From contig CADCEQ010000008.1 in assembly GCA_902800435.1 (NCBI GenBank), positions 1-64,000 on the forward strand: a DNA stretch of 64,000 nt, in the 5' to 3' direction. The translations under genes and the position numbers were made by a program. Positions 49,652 through 58,356 of the stretch are shown here, in pieces; positions within the stretch are counted from its first letter, which is position 1, and every line of letters begins with the position of its first letter. This stretch comes from an uncultured Prevotellaceae bacterium. Lineage in GTDB: Bacteria; Bacteroidota; Bacteroidia; Bacteroidales; Bacteroidaceae. The notes beneath the pieces were generated by a model. The model had not been told where the DNA came from and searched no databases. It worked only from the letters and a program-made list of their open reading frames with translations.

Positions 49652-50955
49652 AGACGATAGATTTCATATCACTCGGATGCTCGAAGAATCTCGTTGACAG
49701 CGAGATACTGATGGGACTGATGGAGGCCAACGGCTTCCATTGTACCCACGACAGCGACAATCCGCAGGGCGAAATAGTCGTTGTCAACACCTGCGGCTTC
49801 ATCAACGACGCCAAGGAAGAGAGCATCAACACGATCCTGGAGTTTGCGCAGGCGAAGACTGAAGGGCGTATCGAGCGGCTTTACGTCATGGGCTGTCTGT
49901 CGGAGCGCTACTTAGCCGAGCTTGAGGAGGAGATTCCTGAGGTCGACGGGTGGTATGGGAAGTTCAACTACAAAGAGTTGCTGAAAGACTTGAAAACCTC
50001 TCCAAGCCCTTCCGAAGGAGAGAGTGTTTCCCGCCGTCATCTTACCACTCCCCGCCACTACGCCTATATCAAAATCAGCGAGGGCTGCGACCGTCATTGC
50101 GCCTACTGCGCCATTCCGCTGATAACGGGCCGCCATCAGAGCCGTCCGATGGACGAGATACTCGACGAGGTGCATTGGCTGGTCAGTCAAGGCACAAAGG
50201 AATTCCAGATTATCGCCCAGGAGTTGACCTACTACGGTGTTGACCTCTACGGCGAGCAAAAGATTGCTGAACTGGTGTCGCGGATGGCCGATATTGAAGG
50301 CGTGGAATGGATTCGCCTGCATTATGCCTATCCGACGCACTTCCCCTGGGATCTGCTCAACGTGATGCGCGAGCGGAAGAACGTCTGCAACTATCTGGAC
50401 ATTGCCTTACAACACATCTCTGATACGATGCTCGACCGTATGCGCCGCCACGTGACGAAGCAGGAAACATACGAGCTGGTGGAACGTCTGCGCCGAGAGG
50501 TGCCCGGTATTCATCTGCGGACAACGCTGATGGTGGGCTTCCCCGGCGAGACTGACGAGGACTTCAAGGAACTCATAGAGTTTACAAAGTGGGCGCGCTT
50601 TGAGCGTATGGGTGCCTTTGCCTACTCCGAGGAAGACGGCACCTGGTCGGCAGAGCACTACGAGGACGACGTGCCCGCTGACGTGAAGCAGTCACGGCTC
50701 GATAAGCTGATGCGCGTACAGCAGAACATCAGCGCTGAGATTGAGGCTGCCAAGATTGGGCAGACGCTGAAGACCATTATCGACCGCCGCGAGGGCGACT
50801 ACTACGTGGGCCGCACGGAGTTCTGCTCGCCCGAGGTCGACCCCGAGGTGCTGATTCCTGCCGACTGCGAGTTGGAGATAGGTCAGTTCTACAATGTGCA
50901 TATCACTGATGCTGAGGAGTTTGACCTTTATGGTGAGGTGGTAAATAGTAATTAG
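49648..50955 (+). CDS. rimO: Ribosomal protein S12 methylthiotransferase RimO, with in-frame palindrome
   Basis: The 435-residue radical SAM enzyme starts at TTG 49648, overlapping the ftsY stop; no ATG is available before the conserved 'KTIDFISLGCSKNLVDSE'. It has the UPF0004 domain with three Cys for the auxiliary cluster (including 'VVNTCGF' and 'VMGCLSERY'), radical SAM motif 'CDRHCAYCAIP' and a TRAM domain at the end. It methylthiolates Asp of ribosomal protein S12. At about residues 117-126 the normal linker is replaced by 'TSPSPSEGES', encoded by a palindrome (49998-50022). Confidence 0.95.
   Translation: MKTIDFISLGCSKNLVDSEILMGLMEANGFHCTHDSDNPQGEIVVVNTCGFINDAKEESINTILEFAQAKTEGRIERLYVMGCLSERYLAELEEEIPEVDGWYGKFNYKELLKDLKTSPSPSEGESVSRRHLTTPRHYAYIKISEGCDRHCAYCAIPLITGRHQSRPMDEILDEVHWLVSQGTKEFQIIAQELTYYGVDLYGEQKIAELVSRMADIEGVEWIRLHYAYPTHFPWDLLNVMRERKNVCNYLDIALQHISDTMLDRMRRHVTKQETYELVERLRREVPGIHLRTTLMVGFPGETDEDFKELIEFTKWARFERMGAFAYSEEDGTWSAEHYEDDVPADVKQSRLDKLMRVQQNISAEIEAAKIGQTLKTIIDRREGDYYVGRTEFCSPEVDPEVLIPADCELEIGQFYNVHITDAEEFDLYGEVVNSN
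49998..50022. repeat. Palindromic element inside rimO
   Basis: CTCTCC (49998-50003) pairs with GGAGAG (50017-50022), with CCTTCCGAAGG inside. It is read in frame as Ser/Pro/Glu-rich residues between the UPF0004 and radical SAM domains, a surface linker that tolerates insertions. Confidence 0.6.
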
Positions 50956-50983
50956 GAAAAAGTAAACCGTAAATTATACAGAG

Positions 50984-51271
50984 GTGAACAATAAACAATT
51001 CATAGCTGAACTTGCCCGCCGGATGGGTTATTCATCGACTGACACGCAGAAGATGATATACCAGATTATCGACGCTATGGGCGACAGCTTTATGGAGGGC
51101 AACACCGTCATTGTGCAGAACTTCGGCAGCTTTGAAGTGAAGAAGCGGCTGGAGCGCATTATGGTGAACCCTACGACGGGACAGCGTATGCTGGTGCCGC
51201 CTAAACTCACTCTGGGCTTCAAGATCAGTCCTACGTGGAAAGGCAAACTAAAGAACGGAGGAACTGAGTGA
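50984..51271 (+). CDS. HU-family DNA-binding protein
   Basis: The 95-residue protein starts at GTG 50984 after an AGAG sequence. It has the HU/IHF layout: helix 1 'NNKQFIAELARRMGYS', helix 2 'DTQKMIYQIIDAMGDSFMEGNTVIVQNFGSFEVKKR', and the DNA-wrapping arm 'RIMVNPTTGQRMLVPPKLTLGFKISPTWKGKL'. It is a nucleoid protein. The last bases overlap the next gene, which starts with another HU domain, so the two are probably made in fixed ratio. Confidence 0.9.
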   Translation: MNNKQFIAELARRMGYSSTDTQKMIYQIIDAMGDSFMEGNTVIVQNFGSFEVKKRLERIMVNPTTGQRMLVPPKLTLGFKISPTWKGKLKNGGTE

Positions 51272-52605
51272 TGGGAGTGATGGACCGTATTTCTATACAA
51301 GAGCTATCCGCTATCCTGACAGTCAAGAGTGGTTTGAAGAAGAAGGATGCCGAGCGGTTCGCTACCACGCTGTTCGAGGTGGTGAAGGACGGGCTGGTGT
51401 CCGACCGTCTGGTGAAGGTCAAGGGTCTGGGAACCTTCAAGGTGATTGATATTGAAGCCCGCGAGAGTGTGAATGTCAATACCGGTGAGCGTGTGCTCAT
51501 TGAAGGTCATGAGAAGATATCTTTCACGCCAGATTCTACGATGAAGGAACTGGTGAACAAGCCCTTCTCGCAGTTTGAGACGGTAGTCTTGAACGAAGGC
51601 GTTGAGTTCGACGATGCACCGACCATCGCTGAACCGGCTGAGGAGGAGTTGATTGTTGAAGCACCGGTGGTTGAGGAACCACCCGTCGTAGAGTCCATAG
51701 TTGAAGAACCGACAATTGAAGAGCCGCCTGTGGAAGAGCCCAACGTTGAAGAACCACCAGTTGTAGAACAGACTGTTGAGGAACCTCCTGTTGAAGAATT
51801 GCCTGTGGTGGAGTTGCCGGTTGAGAAATCGCCTGTAGAAGAAATACCGGTTGAGGAATCACCAGTAGAAGAAATACCTGTTGAGGAGCCGCCTGTTGAG
51901 GAACCACCTTTGGACGAACTGCCAACGGTTGAACCCCTGGCAGTGATGCATCAACAGGAACCAATGGAAGAAATAGAAAAGGAAACAGAAGAAATCGAAG
52001 AAGAACAAGATATGAAAACAAAAAGCGATAACTCAAAACTGAGAACAATTGCTTGGCTGGCAATAGTCCTCGCAACTGGCGTTGCCTCGTTTGTAGGCGG
52101 ATTTTACCTCGGTTTGGACGAGGGTCTTTCAATAAAGGAGAACGTTTATACCCCGATAGAGGAAATTGCTGACAGCACTGAGCAGGCTCCCGTGAAAGAC
52201 GCCCCCAAGGTAGAAAAAAAGACAGAAGCCAAGACAAAAGTAAAAGACGTTGACGCTCCGGCTTTCAAAGCCGAGAAGTCAAAGCCTGTTGAGGTTGTTG
52301 AGTCGCCTGTCGACCAGGCTACACCTCCAGCTGCACCAGCCGCGTCGCCTGCTGCCAAAACAGACAAATATGCCGAGATGGACAATCGCGTACGTTATGG
52401 GGCATACCGCATTGTTGGCACGGACTACGAGGTTACCGCTAAAGCCGGTGAGTCAACGGCCCGCGTGTCCAAGCGTACCCTTGGCCCTGACATGGAGTGC
52501 TATATCGAGGTGTATAACGGACTGAAGCCAGGAGCCGTGCTCGAAGCCGGTAAGAAGGTTAAAATTCCCAAGCTGGAACTGAAGAAGAAACTGAAGAAGA
52601 ATTAA
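51271..52605 (+). CDS. HU-domain protein with acidic Pro repeats, membrane helix and periplasmic end
   Basis: The likely start is ATG 51271 (TGATG overlap with the HU gene), giving 444 aa; ATG 51280 is possible. Residues 1-100 form an HU domain ('DAERFATTLFEVVKDGLVSDRLVKVKGLGTFKVIDIEARESVNVNTGERVLIEGHEKISF'). Residues about 129-220 are V/I-E-E-x-P pentad repeats, then an acidic stretch, a membrane helix (about 258-282) and a Lys/Pro-rich periplasmic part ending in a LysM-like fold ('GSTARVSKRTLGPDMECYIEVYNGLKPGAVLEAGKKVKIP'-type pattern). It would tether DNA to the envelope. The DNA-membrane role is inference; the domains are visible. Confidence 0.78.
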   Translation: MGVMDRISIQELSAILTVKSGLKKKDAERFATTLFEVVKDGLVSDRLVKVKGLGTFKVIDIEARESVNVNTGERVLIEGHEKISFTPDSTMKELVNKPFSQFETVVLNEGVEFDDAPTIAEPAEEELIVEAPVVEEPPVVESIVEEPTIEEPPVEEPNVEEPPVVEQTVEEPPVEELPVVELPVEKSPVEEIPVEESPVEEIPVEEPPVEEPPLDELPTVEPLAVMHQQEPMEEIEKETEEIEEEQDMKTKSDNSKLRTIAWLAIVLATGVASFVGGFYLGLDEGLSIKENVYTPIEEIADSTEQAPVKDAPKVEKKTEAKTKVKDVDAPAFKAEKSKPVEVVESPVDQATPPAAPAASPAAKTDKYAEMDNRVRYGAYRIVGTDYEVTAKAGESTARVSKRTLGPDMECYIEVYNGLKPGAVLEAGKKVKIPKLELKKKLKKN

Positions 52606-52633
52606 TCACAAAACAAAAAAACTACATATCATT

Positions 52634-53629
<996 letters not shown>

Positions 53630-53665
53630 TAAAGGTAAAAAGGTAAAAAAGTAAGAAGGTAAAAG

Positions 53666-54535
53666 ATGGAAACATCTGAAATCCTAAAGAAGGTACGCAA
53701 GATAGAAATCAAGACGCGCGGCCTGAGTTCGCAAGTCTTTGCCGGACAGTACCATTCGGCCTTCAAGGGCCGTGGTATGGCTTTCAGCGAAGTGCGCGAA
53801 TATCAGTACGGCGACGACGTGCGCGACATCGACTGGAACGTGACAGCCCGCTTCCACCGCCCCTATGTGAAAGTGTTTGAGGAGGAACGCGAACTGACCG
53901 TCATGCTGCTGGTCGACGTCAGCGGTTCGCTGGACTTCGGTACGCAGGTGCAGATGAAGCGCGACATGGTGACAGAGATAGCCGCCACCATCGCATTCTC
54001 GGCCATTCAGAACAACGACAAGATTGGCGTCGTGTTCTTCTCTGACAAGATTGAGAAATACATCCCGCCGAAGAAGGGTCGCAAGCACATCCTCTACATC
54101 ATCCGCGAGATGCTTGACTTCAAGCCCGAGTCAAAGCGTACTGATGTGCGTCAGGCCATCGAGTTTATGACGAGCGTGCAGAAGCGCCGCACAACGGCTT
54201 TCATTCTGAGCGATTTCTACGTGCGCGAGGACTTCCTGCAGTCGCTGCAGATTTGTAACCGCAAGCACGACGTGGTGGCCATACAGGTGTACGACCAGCG
54301 TGCCCGTGAGTTGCCTAACGTGGGACTGATGAAGGTGGTCGATGCCGAGACAGGCTTCGAACAGTATGTCGATACCGGTTCCAAGAGTCTGCGCAAGGCT
54401 TACAGCCGCTACTGGACCAACCGCCAGAAGGAGCTGAAGGACACCTTTACCCGGAGCAACGTCGACAACGTCAGCATTGCTACCGACGAGGACTATGTCA
54501 AGCTGCTGCTTGGCCTGTTTAAGCAAAGAAGCTAA
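53666..54535 (+). CDS. DUF58 vWA-like protein of the Bat operon
   Basis: The 289-residue protein begins with a short helix, then 'GRGMAFSEVREYQYGDDVRDIDWNVTAR', the DUF58 signature, followed by a vWA fold with MIDAS-like 'VDVSGSLDF'. No membrane helix is present. It is the usual partner of MoxR. The leader 53630-53665 consists of GGTAAAAA-type purine-rich repeats, another example of A-rich leader repeats. Confidence 0.9.
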   Translation: METSEILKKVRKIEIKTRGLSSQVFAGQYHSAFKGRGMAFSEVREYQYGDDVRDIDWNVTARFHRPYVKVFEEERELTVMLLVDVSGSLDFGTQVQMKRDMVTEIAATIAFSAIQNNDKIGVVFFSDKIEKYIPPKKGRKHILYIIREMLDFKPESKRTDVRQAIEFMTSVQKRRTTAFILSDFYVREDFLQSLQICNRKHDVVAIQVYDQRARELPNVGLMKVVDAETGFEQYVDTGSKSLRKAYSRYWTNRQKELKDTFTRSNVDNVSIATDEDYVKLLLGLFKQRS

Positions 54536-54544
54536 AAGAAGGAA

Positions 54545-55633
54545 ATGAAGAAAACGTTATTGCTCATAATACTGTCTGTAGGCACGCTGGTCGCGAGTGC
54601 GCAAGTCACCGTCGAGGCTGCCATCGACTCTATCGAGATGCTCATCGGCGAGCAGGTACACGTCACCGTGACGGCTACGATGAAGGAAGGCTCGAAGGTG
54701 GAGCTCCCCGTCTTCAAGCCCATGCAGCAGCTAATACCGGGCGTCGAAGTGCTGAAGAGTACCGAACTGGGCACCAAGGGCAAGGACGGCGGTTTCGTAG
54801 ACCGTCAAGTGGTCTATACGCTGACCTCGTTCGATGACACGCTCTACTATCTGCCACCCTTTGTGGTGAAGGTCGACGGCAAGCCTTATGAAAGCAAGAG
54901 TCTCGCGCTGAAAGTCGTTGGCATTGAGGTTGATACCACGCGTGTGGATCAGTTCTTTGGTCCCAAGGACGTACAGGACAATCCCTTCCTGTGGAGCGAC
55001 TGGAGCCTCCTGTTCTGGCTGAGTGTGCTGATGCTGGTACTGATGGCTGTCGGTTACTACCTCTATATGCGACTGCGCGACAACAAGCCCATCATCACGC
55101 ATATTCGTATCGTGAAGCGACTGCTGCCTCACCAGAAGGCCATGAAGGAAATCGAGCAGATCAAGGCCGACAAGATGCAAAACTCTGAGAATCCGAAGGA
55201 GTACTATACCAAGCTGACCGACACGCTGCGCAAGTATATTGAGGACCGCTATGGCTTCAACGCGATGGAGATGACCAGCTCGGAGATTATTGAGCGCTTG
55301 GAGAAGGCTCTCACCGACGATACGAAGGACGCTGCGACGATGAAGGCTGAGTTGCGTCAGCTCTTCACGACGGCCGACCTCGTGAAGTTTGCCAAGTACT
55401 CGACGATGATCAACGAGAACGATGCCAACCTCGTCAGCGCCATCGACTTCATCAACCAGACGAAGCTTGAGAACATGCCTACCGAGGAGACCGTGAAGCC
55501 CGAGCTGACGGAGGCCGACCAGCGTACTGTCAAGACGCGCCGCGTGCTGAAGTTGGTCATCACGCTGATAACGGTCGCCTGTGTGGTGCTGCTGGTCTAT
55601 GTGTTCTACGGACTCTATCAATTATTGAACTAA
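54545..55633 (+). CDS. Bat-operon membrane protein with signal peptide and two helices
   Basis: The 362-residue protein has a signal peptide ending VASAQ, a periplasmic beta domain (20-140), a membrane helix (about 152-172, 'WSLLFWLSVLMLVLMAVGYYLYMRL'), a cytosolic helical domain with 'EYYTKLTDTLRKYIEDRYGFNAMEMTSSEII' (DUF4381/BatD-like C-terminal pattern), and a final membrane helix (about 338-358). It lies between DUF58 and batA and has the architecture of a BatD-like adaptor. I do not give it a symbol. Confidence 0.7.
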   Translation: MKKTLLLIILSVGTLVASAQVTVEAAIDSIEMLIGEQVHVTVTATMKEGSKVELPVFKPMQQLIPGVEVLKSTELGTKGKDGGFVDRQVVYTLTSFDDTLYYLPPFVVKVDGKPYESKSLALKVVGIEVDTTRVDQFFGPKDVQDNPFLWSDWSLLFWLSVLMLVLMAVGYYLYMRLRDNKPIITHIRIVKRLLPHQKAMKEIEQIKADKMQNSENPKEYYTKLTDTLRKYIEDRYGFNAMEMTSSEIIERLEKALTDDTKDAATMKAELRQLFTTADLVKFAKYSTMINENDANLVSAIDFINQTKLENMPTEETVKPELTEADQRTVKTRRVLKLVITLITVACVVLLVYVFYGLYQLLN

Positions 55634-55637
55634 GGAA

Positions 55638-56636
55638 ATGGAATTTGCCAATAAAGAATACCTGTTTTTGCTCCAGCTCCTGATACCTTATATATTATGG
55701 TATCTGTTGTACAGGAAGAAGAGCGAGCCGACGATGCGGATGTCGGACACCTTCGCCTTCCGCTTCGCGCCGAAGAGCTGGAAGGTGAGGCTGATGCCGC
55801 TGCAGATGCTGCTGCGCATGCTGGCCTTCACGATGATTGTCATCGTGCTGGCGCGGCCCCAGACGTCGAACTCGTGGAAGAACAAGACCATCGAGGGCAT
55901 AGATATTATGCTGGCGATGGACGTCTCCACGTCGATGCTGGCCGAGGACCTGAAGCCCAACCGCATGGAGGCTGCCAAGGCAGTGGCTGCTGAGTTCATC
56001 TCTGGTCGCCCCAACGACAACATTGGCCTGAGCATCTTTGCCGGTGAGGCCTTCACCCAGTGCCCCATGACTACCGACCACGCCTCGCTGCTCAGTCTGC
56101 TCCACAACGTGCGCACCGACATTGCCATGCGCGGACTGATAGAAGACGGTACGGCCATCGGTATGGGACTTGCCAACTCCGTGAGCCGACTGAAGGACTC
56201 GAAGGCCAAGAGTCGCGTGGTGATTCTGCTGACCGACGGTTCCAACAACCGTGGTGACATCTCGCCGATGACGGCAGCCGAGATTGCCAAGAGCCTTGGC
56301 ATCCGCGTCTATACCGTCGGCGTGGGCAGCAACAAGGTGGCGCCTTACCCGATGCCTGTCGGCGGTGGCGTTCAGTATGTGAACATCCCTGTCGAGATTG
56401 ACGACGAGACGCTGCGCGGCATTGCCAAGGCTACCGACGGCGACTTCTACCGGGCCACCAACACCAAGGAGCTGAACCAGATCTATAAGGAGATTGATCA
56501 GCTGGAGAAGTCGAAGCTGAACGTCAAGCAGTACAGCCGCAAGTACGATGTCTACCAGTATTTTGCCCTCGTGGCCGTACTGGCTCTGCTGCTCGAACTT
56601 CTGCTGCGTATCACCGTGTTCCGTCGCATCCCATAA
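55638..56636 (+). CDS. batA: vWA-domain protein BatA
   Basis: The 332-residue protein has two N-terminal helices, a periplasmic or cytosol-facing vWA domain with perfect MIDAS 'AMDVSTSM' and 'LTDGSNNRGD', and a C-terminal membrane helix (about 305-325). BatA is a core part of the Bacteroides aerotolerance operon; its exact activity is unknown. It overlaps nothing but lies 4 bases after the previous stop, consistent with one transcript. Confidence 0.92.
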   Translation: MEFANKEYLFLLQLLIPYILWYLLYRKKSEPTMRMSDTFAFRFAPKSWKVRLMPLQMLLRMLAFTMIVIVLARPQTSNSWKNKTIEGIDIMLAMDVSTSMLAEDLKPNRMEAAKAVAAEFISGRPNDNIGLSIFAGEAFTQCPMTTDHASLLSLLHNVRTDIAMRGLIEDGTAIGMGLANSVSRLKDSKAKSRVVILLTDGSNNRGDISPMTAAEIAKSLGIRVYTVGVGSNKVAPYPMPVGGGVQYVNIPVEIDDETLRGIAKATDGDFYRATNTKELNQIYKEIDQLEKSKLNVKQYSRKYDVYQYFALVAVLALLLELLLRITVFRRIP

Positions 56637-56675
56637 TCGTAAATAGTAAATCAGTAAATCGTAAATCATATTGCT

Positions 56676-58352
56676 GTGTTTAGATTTGAAGACCCCATAT
56701 ATCTTTACCTGCTGTTGCTGATTCCGCTGTTGGCAATCATCAGGTTTGTCACCTACCGTAGCCAGAGGAAGCGGTTGCGCAAGTTTGGCGACCCGCGACT
56801 GCTGAAGGAGCTGATGCCCGACGTCTCGCGTTGGCGCCCAGGCGTGAAGTTCTGGCTGTTGCAGGCCGCTCTGGCCCTGCTCATCCTGATGCTTGCGCGC
56901 CCTCAGATGGGTACGAAGATCAGTCACGAGAAGCGCAACGGCATCGAGACCATCATCTGTGTGGACATCAGTAACTCCATGCGGGCTGAGGACGTGACGC
57001 CCAGCCGTCTGGACCGTGCGAAGATGATGGTTGAGAATCTGGTCGACCATTTTACTGACGACAAGATTGGTCTCATCGTTTTTGCCGGCGATGCCTTCGT
57101 GCAGCTGCCGATAACCAGCGACTACGTGTCGGCCAAGATGTTCCTGTCGAGTATCGACCCGTCGATGATGGCCACTCAGGGCACCGACATTGCCCGTGCC
57201 GTCGAGATGGCCACCCACAGCTTTACGCAGGAGACGGGTATTGGCAAGGCCATCATCGTGATTACCGACGGCGAGGACCACGAGGGTGGTGCCATCGAGG
57301 CCGCCGAGGCTGCCAAGAAGGCCGACATGCGCGTCTATATGCTTGGCATCGGTTCCAGGCAGGGAGCTCCGATTCCCATTCCCAACACGGGCGACTACAT
57401 GACCGACAATACCGGCCAGACGGTGATGTCGGCCCTCAACGAGGATATGTGTAAGCAGATTGCCTCAGCCGGTGGCGGTGCCTATATCCACGTCGAGAAC
57501 AACAGCAATGCTCAGGACCTGCTCGACCAGGAACTTGAGAAGCTGGCCAAGAAGGAGACGAAGGCTACTGTCTACAGCGACTACGACGAGCAGTTCCAGG
57601 CGTTTGGCATCCTGGCTTTGTTGCTGCTCATTATTGAGGTTTGCCTGCTTGAGAGCAAGAACCCGCTGCTGAAGCGTGTGTCGCTGTTTGGTGCCCGCAA
57701 AAAGACCGCAGCAACCGTTCTGCTGTTGCTGGTGGCCATGAGCGTGAGTGCCCAGACCGACCGCCAGTATATCCGTCAGGGTAACAAGCAGTACAGGGCT
57801 GGTAACTTTGCCAATGCCGAGGTCAGCTACCGCAAGGCCATAGAGAAGAACAACCGCAATCCGCAGGCACCCTATAACCTGGGAAATGCGCTTCTGTTCC
57901 AGAACAAGGACTCTGCCGCTGTGGCCGAGTTCGAGAAGGCAGCCAAGGCTGAGACCAACCCCCTGCGTAAGTCGAAGGCTTACCACAATATGGGCGTTGT
58001 CTGCCAGCGTCACCATATGTTTGGCGAGGCCATTGAGGCCTACAAGCAGAGTCTGCGCCTGAATCCCCATGACGACGAGACGCGCTACAATCTGGAACTC
58101 TGCAAGCGCCAGCAGAAGCAGCAACAGCAGAATCAGCAGAACAAGGATAATAAGGACCAGCAGAAGCAGGACCAGCAGAAACAACAGCAGGACAAGCAGA
58201 AGCAAGAGCAGCAGAAGCAGGAACCGAAGATGAGCAAGGAGAATGCCGAGCAGCTTCTGAATGCCGCCATGCAGCAGGAGAAGCAGACGCAGGAGCGCAT
58301 GAAGAAAGCCCAGCAGCGCCCGCAGAAGCGCAGTATAGAAAAGAATTGGTAG
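56676..58352 (+). CDS. BatB-BatC fusion: vWA domain plus TPR domain
   Basis: The 558-residue protein starts at GTG 56676. The first part (1-345) is BatB: two helices, MIDAS 'CVDISNSM', 'ITDGEDHEGG' and a closing helix. A hydrophobic segment 'TAATVLLLLVAMSVSAQ' (about 348-366) follows, like a former signal peptide, then three TPR units ('RQYIRQGNKQYRAGNFANAEVSYRKAI', 'NPQAPYNLGNALLFQNKDSAAVAEFEKA', 'SKAYHNMGVVCQRHHMFGEAIEAYKQSL') of BatC and a Gln/Lys-rich tail. In other Bacteroidota these are usually separate genes. The frame is continuous, so I read it as a genuine fusion. Confidence 0.85.
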   Translation: MFRFEDPIYLYLLLLIPLLAIIRFVTYRSQRKRLRKFGDPRLLKELMPDVSRWRPGVKFWLLQAALALLILMLARPQMGTKISHEKRNGIETIICVDISNSMRAEDVTPSRLDRAKMMVENLVDHFTDDKIGLIVFAGDAFVQLPITSDYVSAKMFLSSIDPSMMATQGTDIARAVEMATHSFTQETGIGKAIIVITDGEDHEGGAIEAAEAAKKADMRVYMLGIGSRQGAPIPIPNTGDYMTDNTGQTVMSALNEDMCKQIASAGGGAYIHVENNSNAQDLLDQELEKLAKKETKATVYSDYDEQFQAFGILALLLLIIEVCLLESKNPLLKRVSLFGARKKTAATVLLLLVAMSVSAQTDRQYIRQGNKQYRAGNFANAEVSYRKAIEKNNRNPQAPYNLGNALLFQNKDSAAVAEFEKAAKAETNPLRKSKAYHNMGVVCQRHHMFGEAIEAYKQSLRLNPHDDETRYNLELCKRQQKQQQQNQQNKDNKDQQKQDQQKQQQDKQKQEQQKQEPKMSKENAEQLLNAAMQQEKQTQERMKKAQQRPQKRSIEKNW

Positions 58353-58356
58353 TAAG

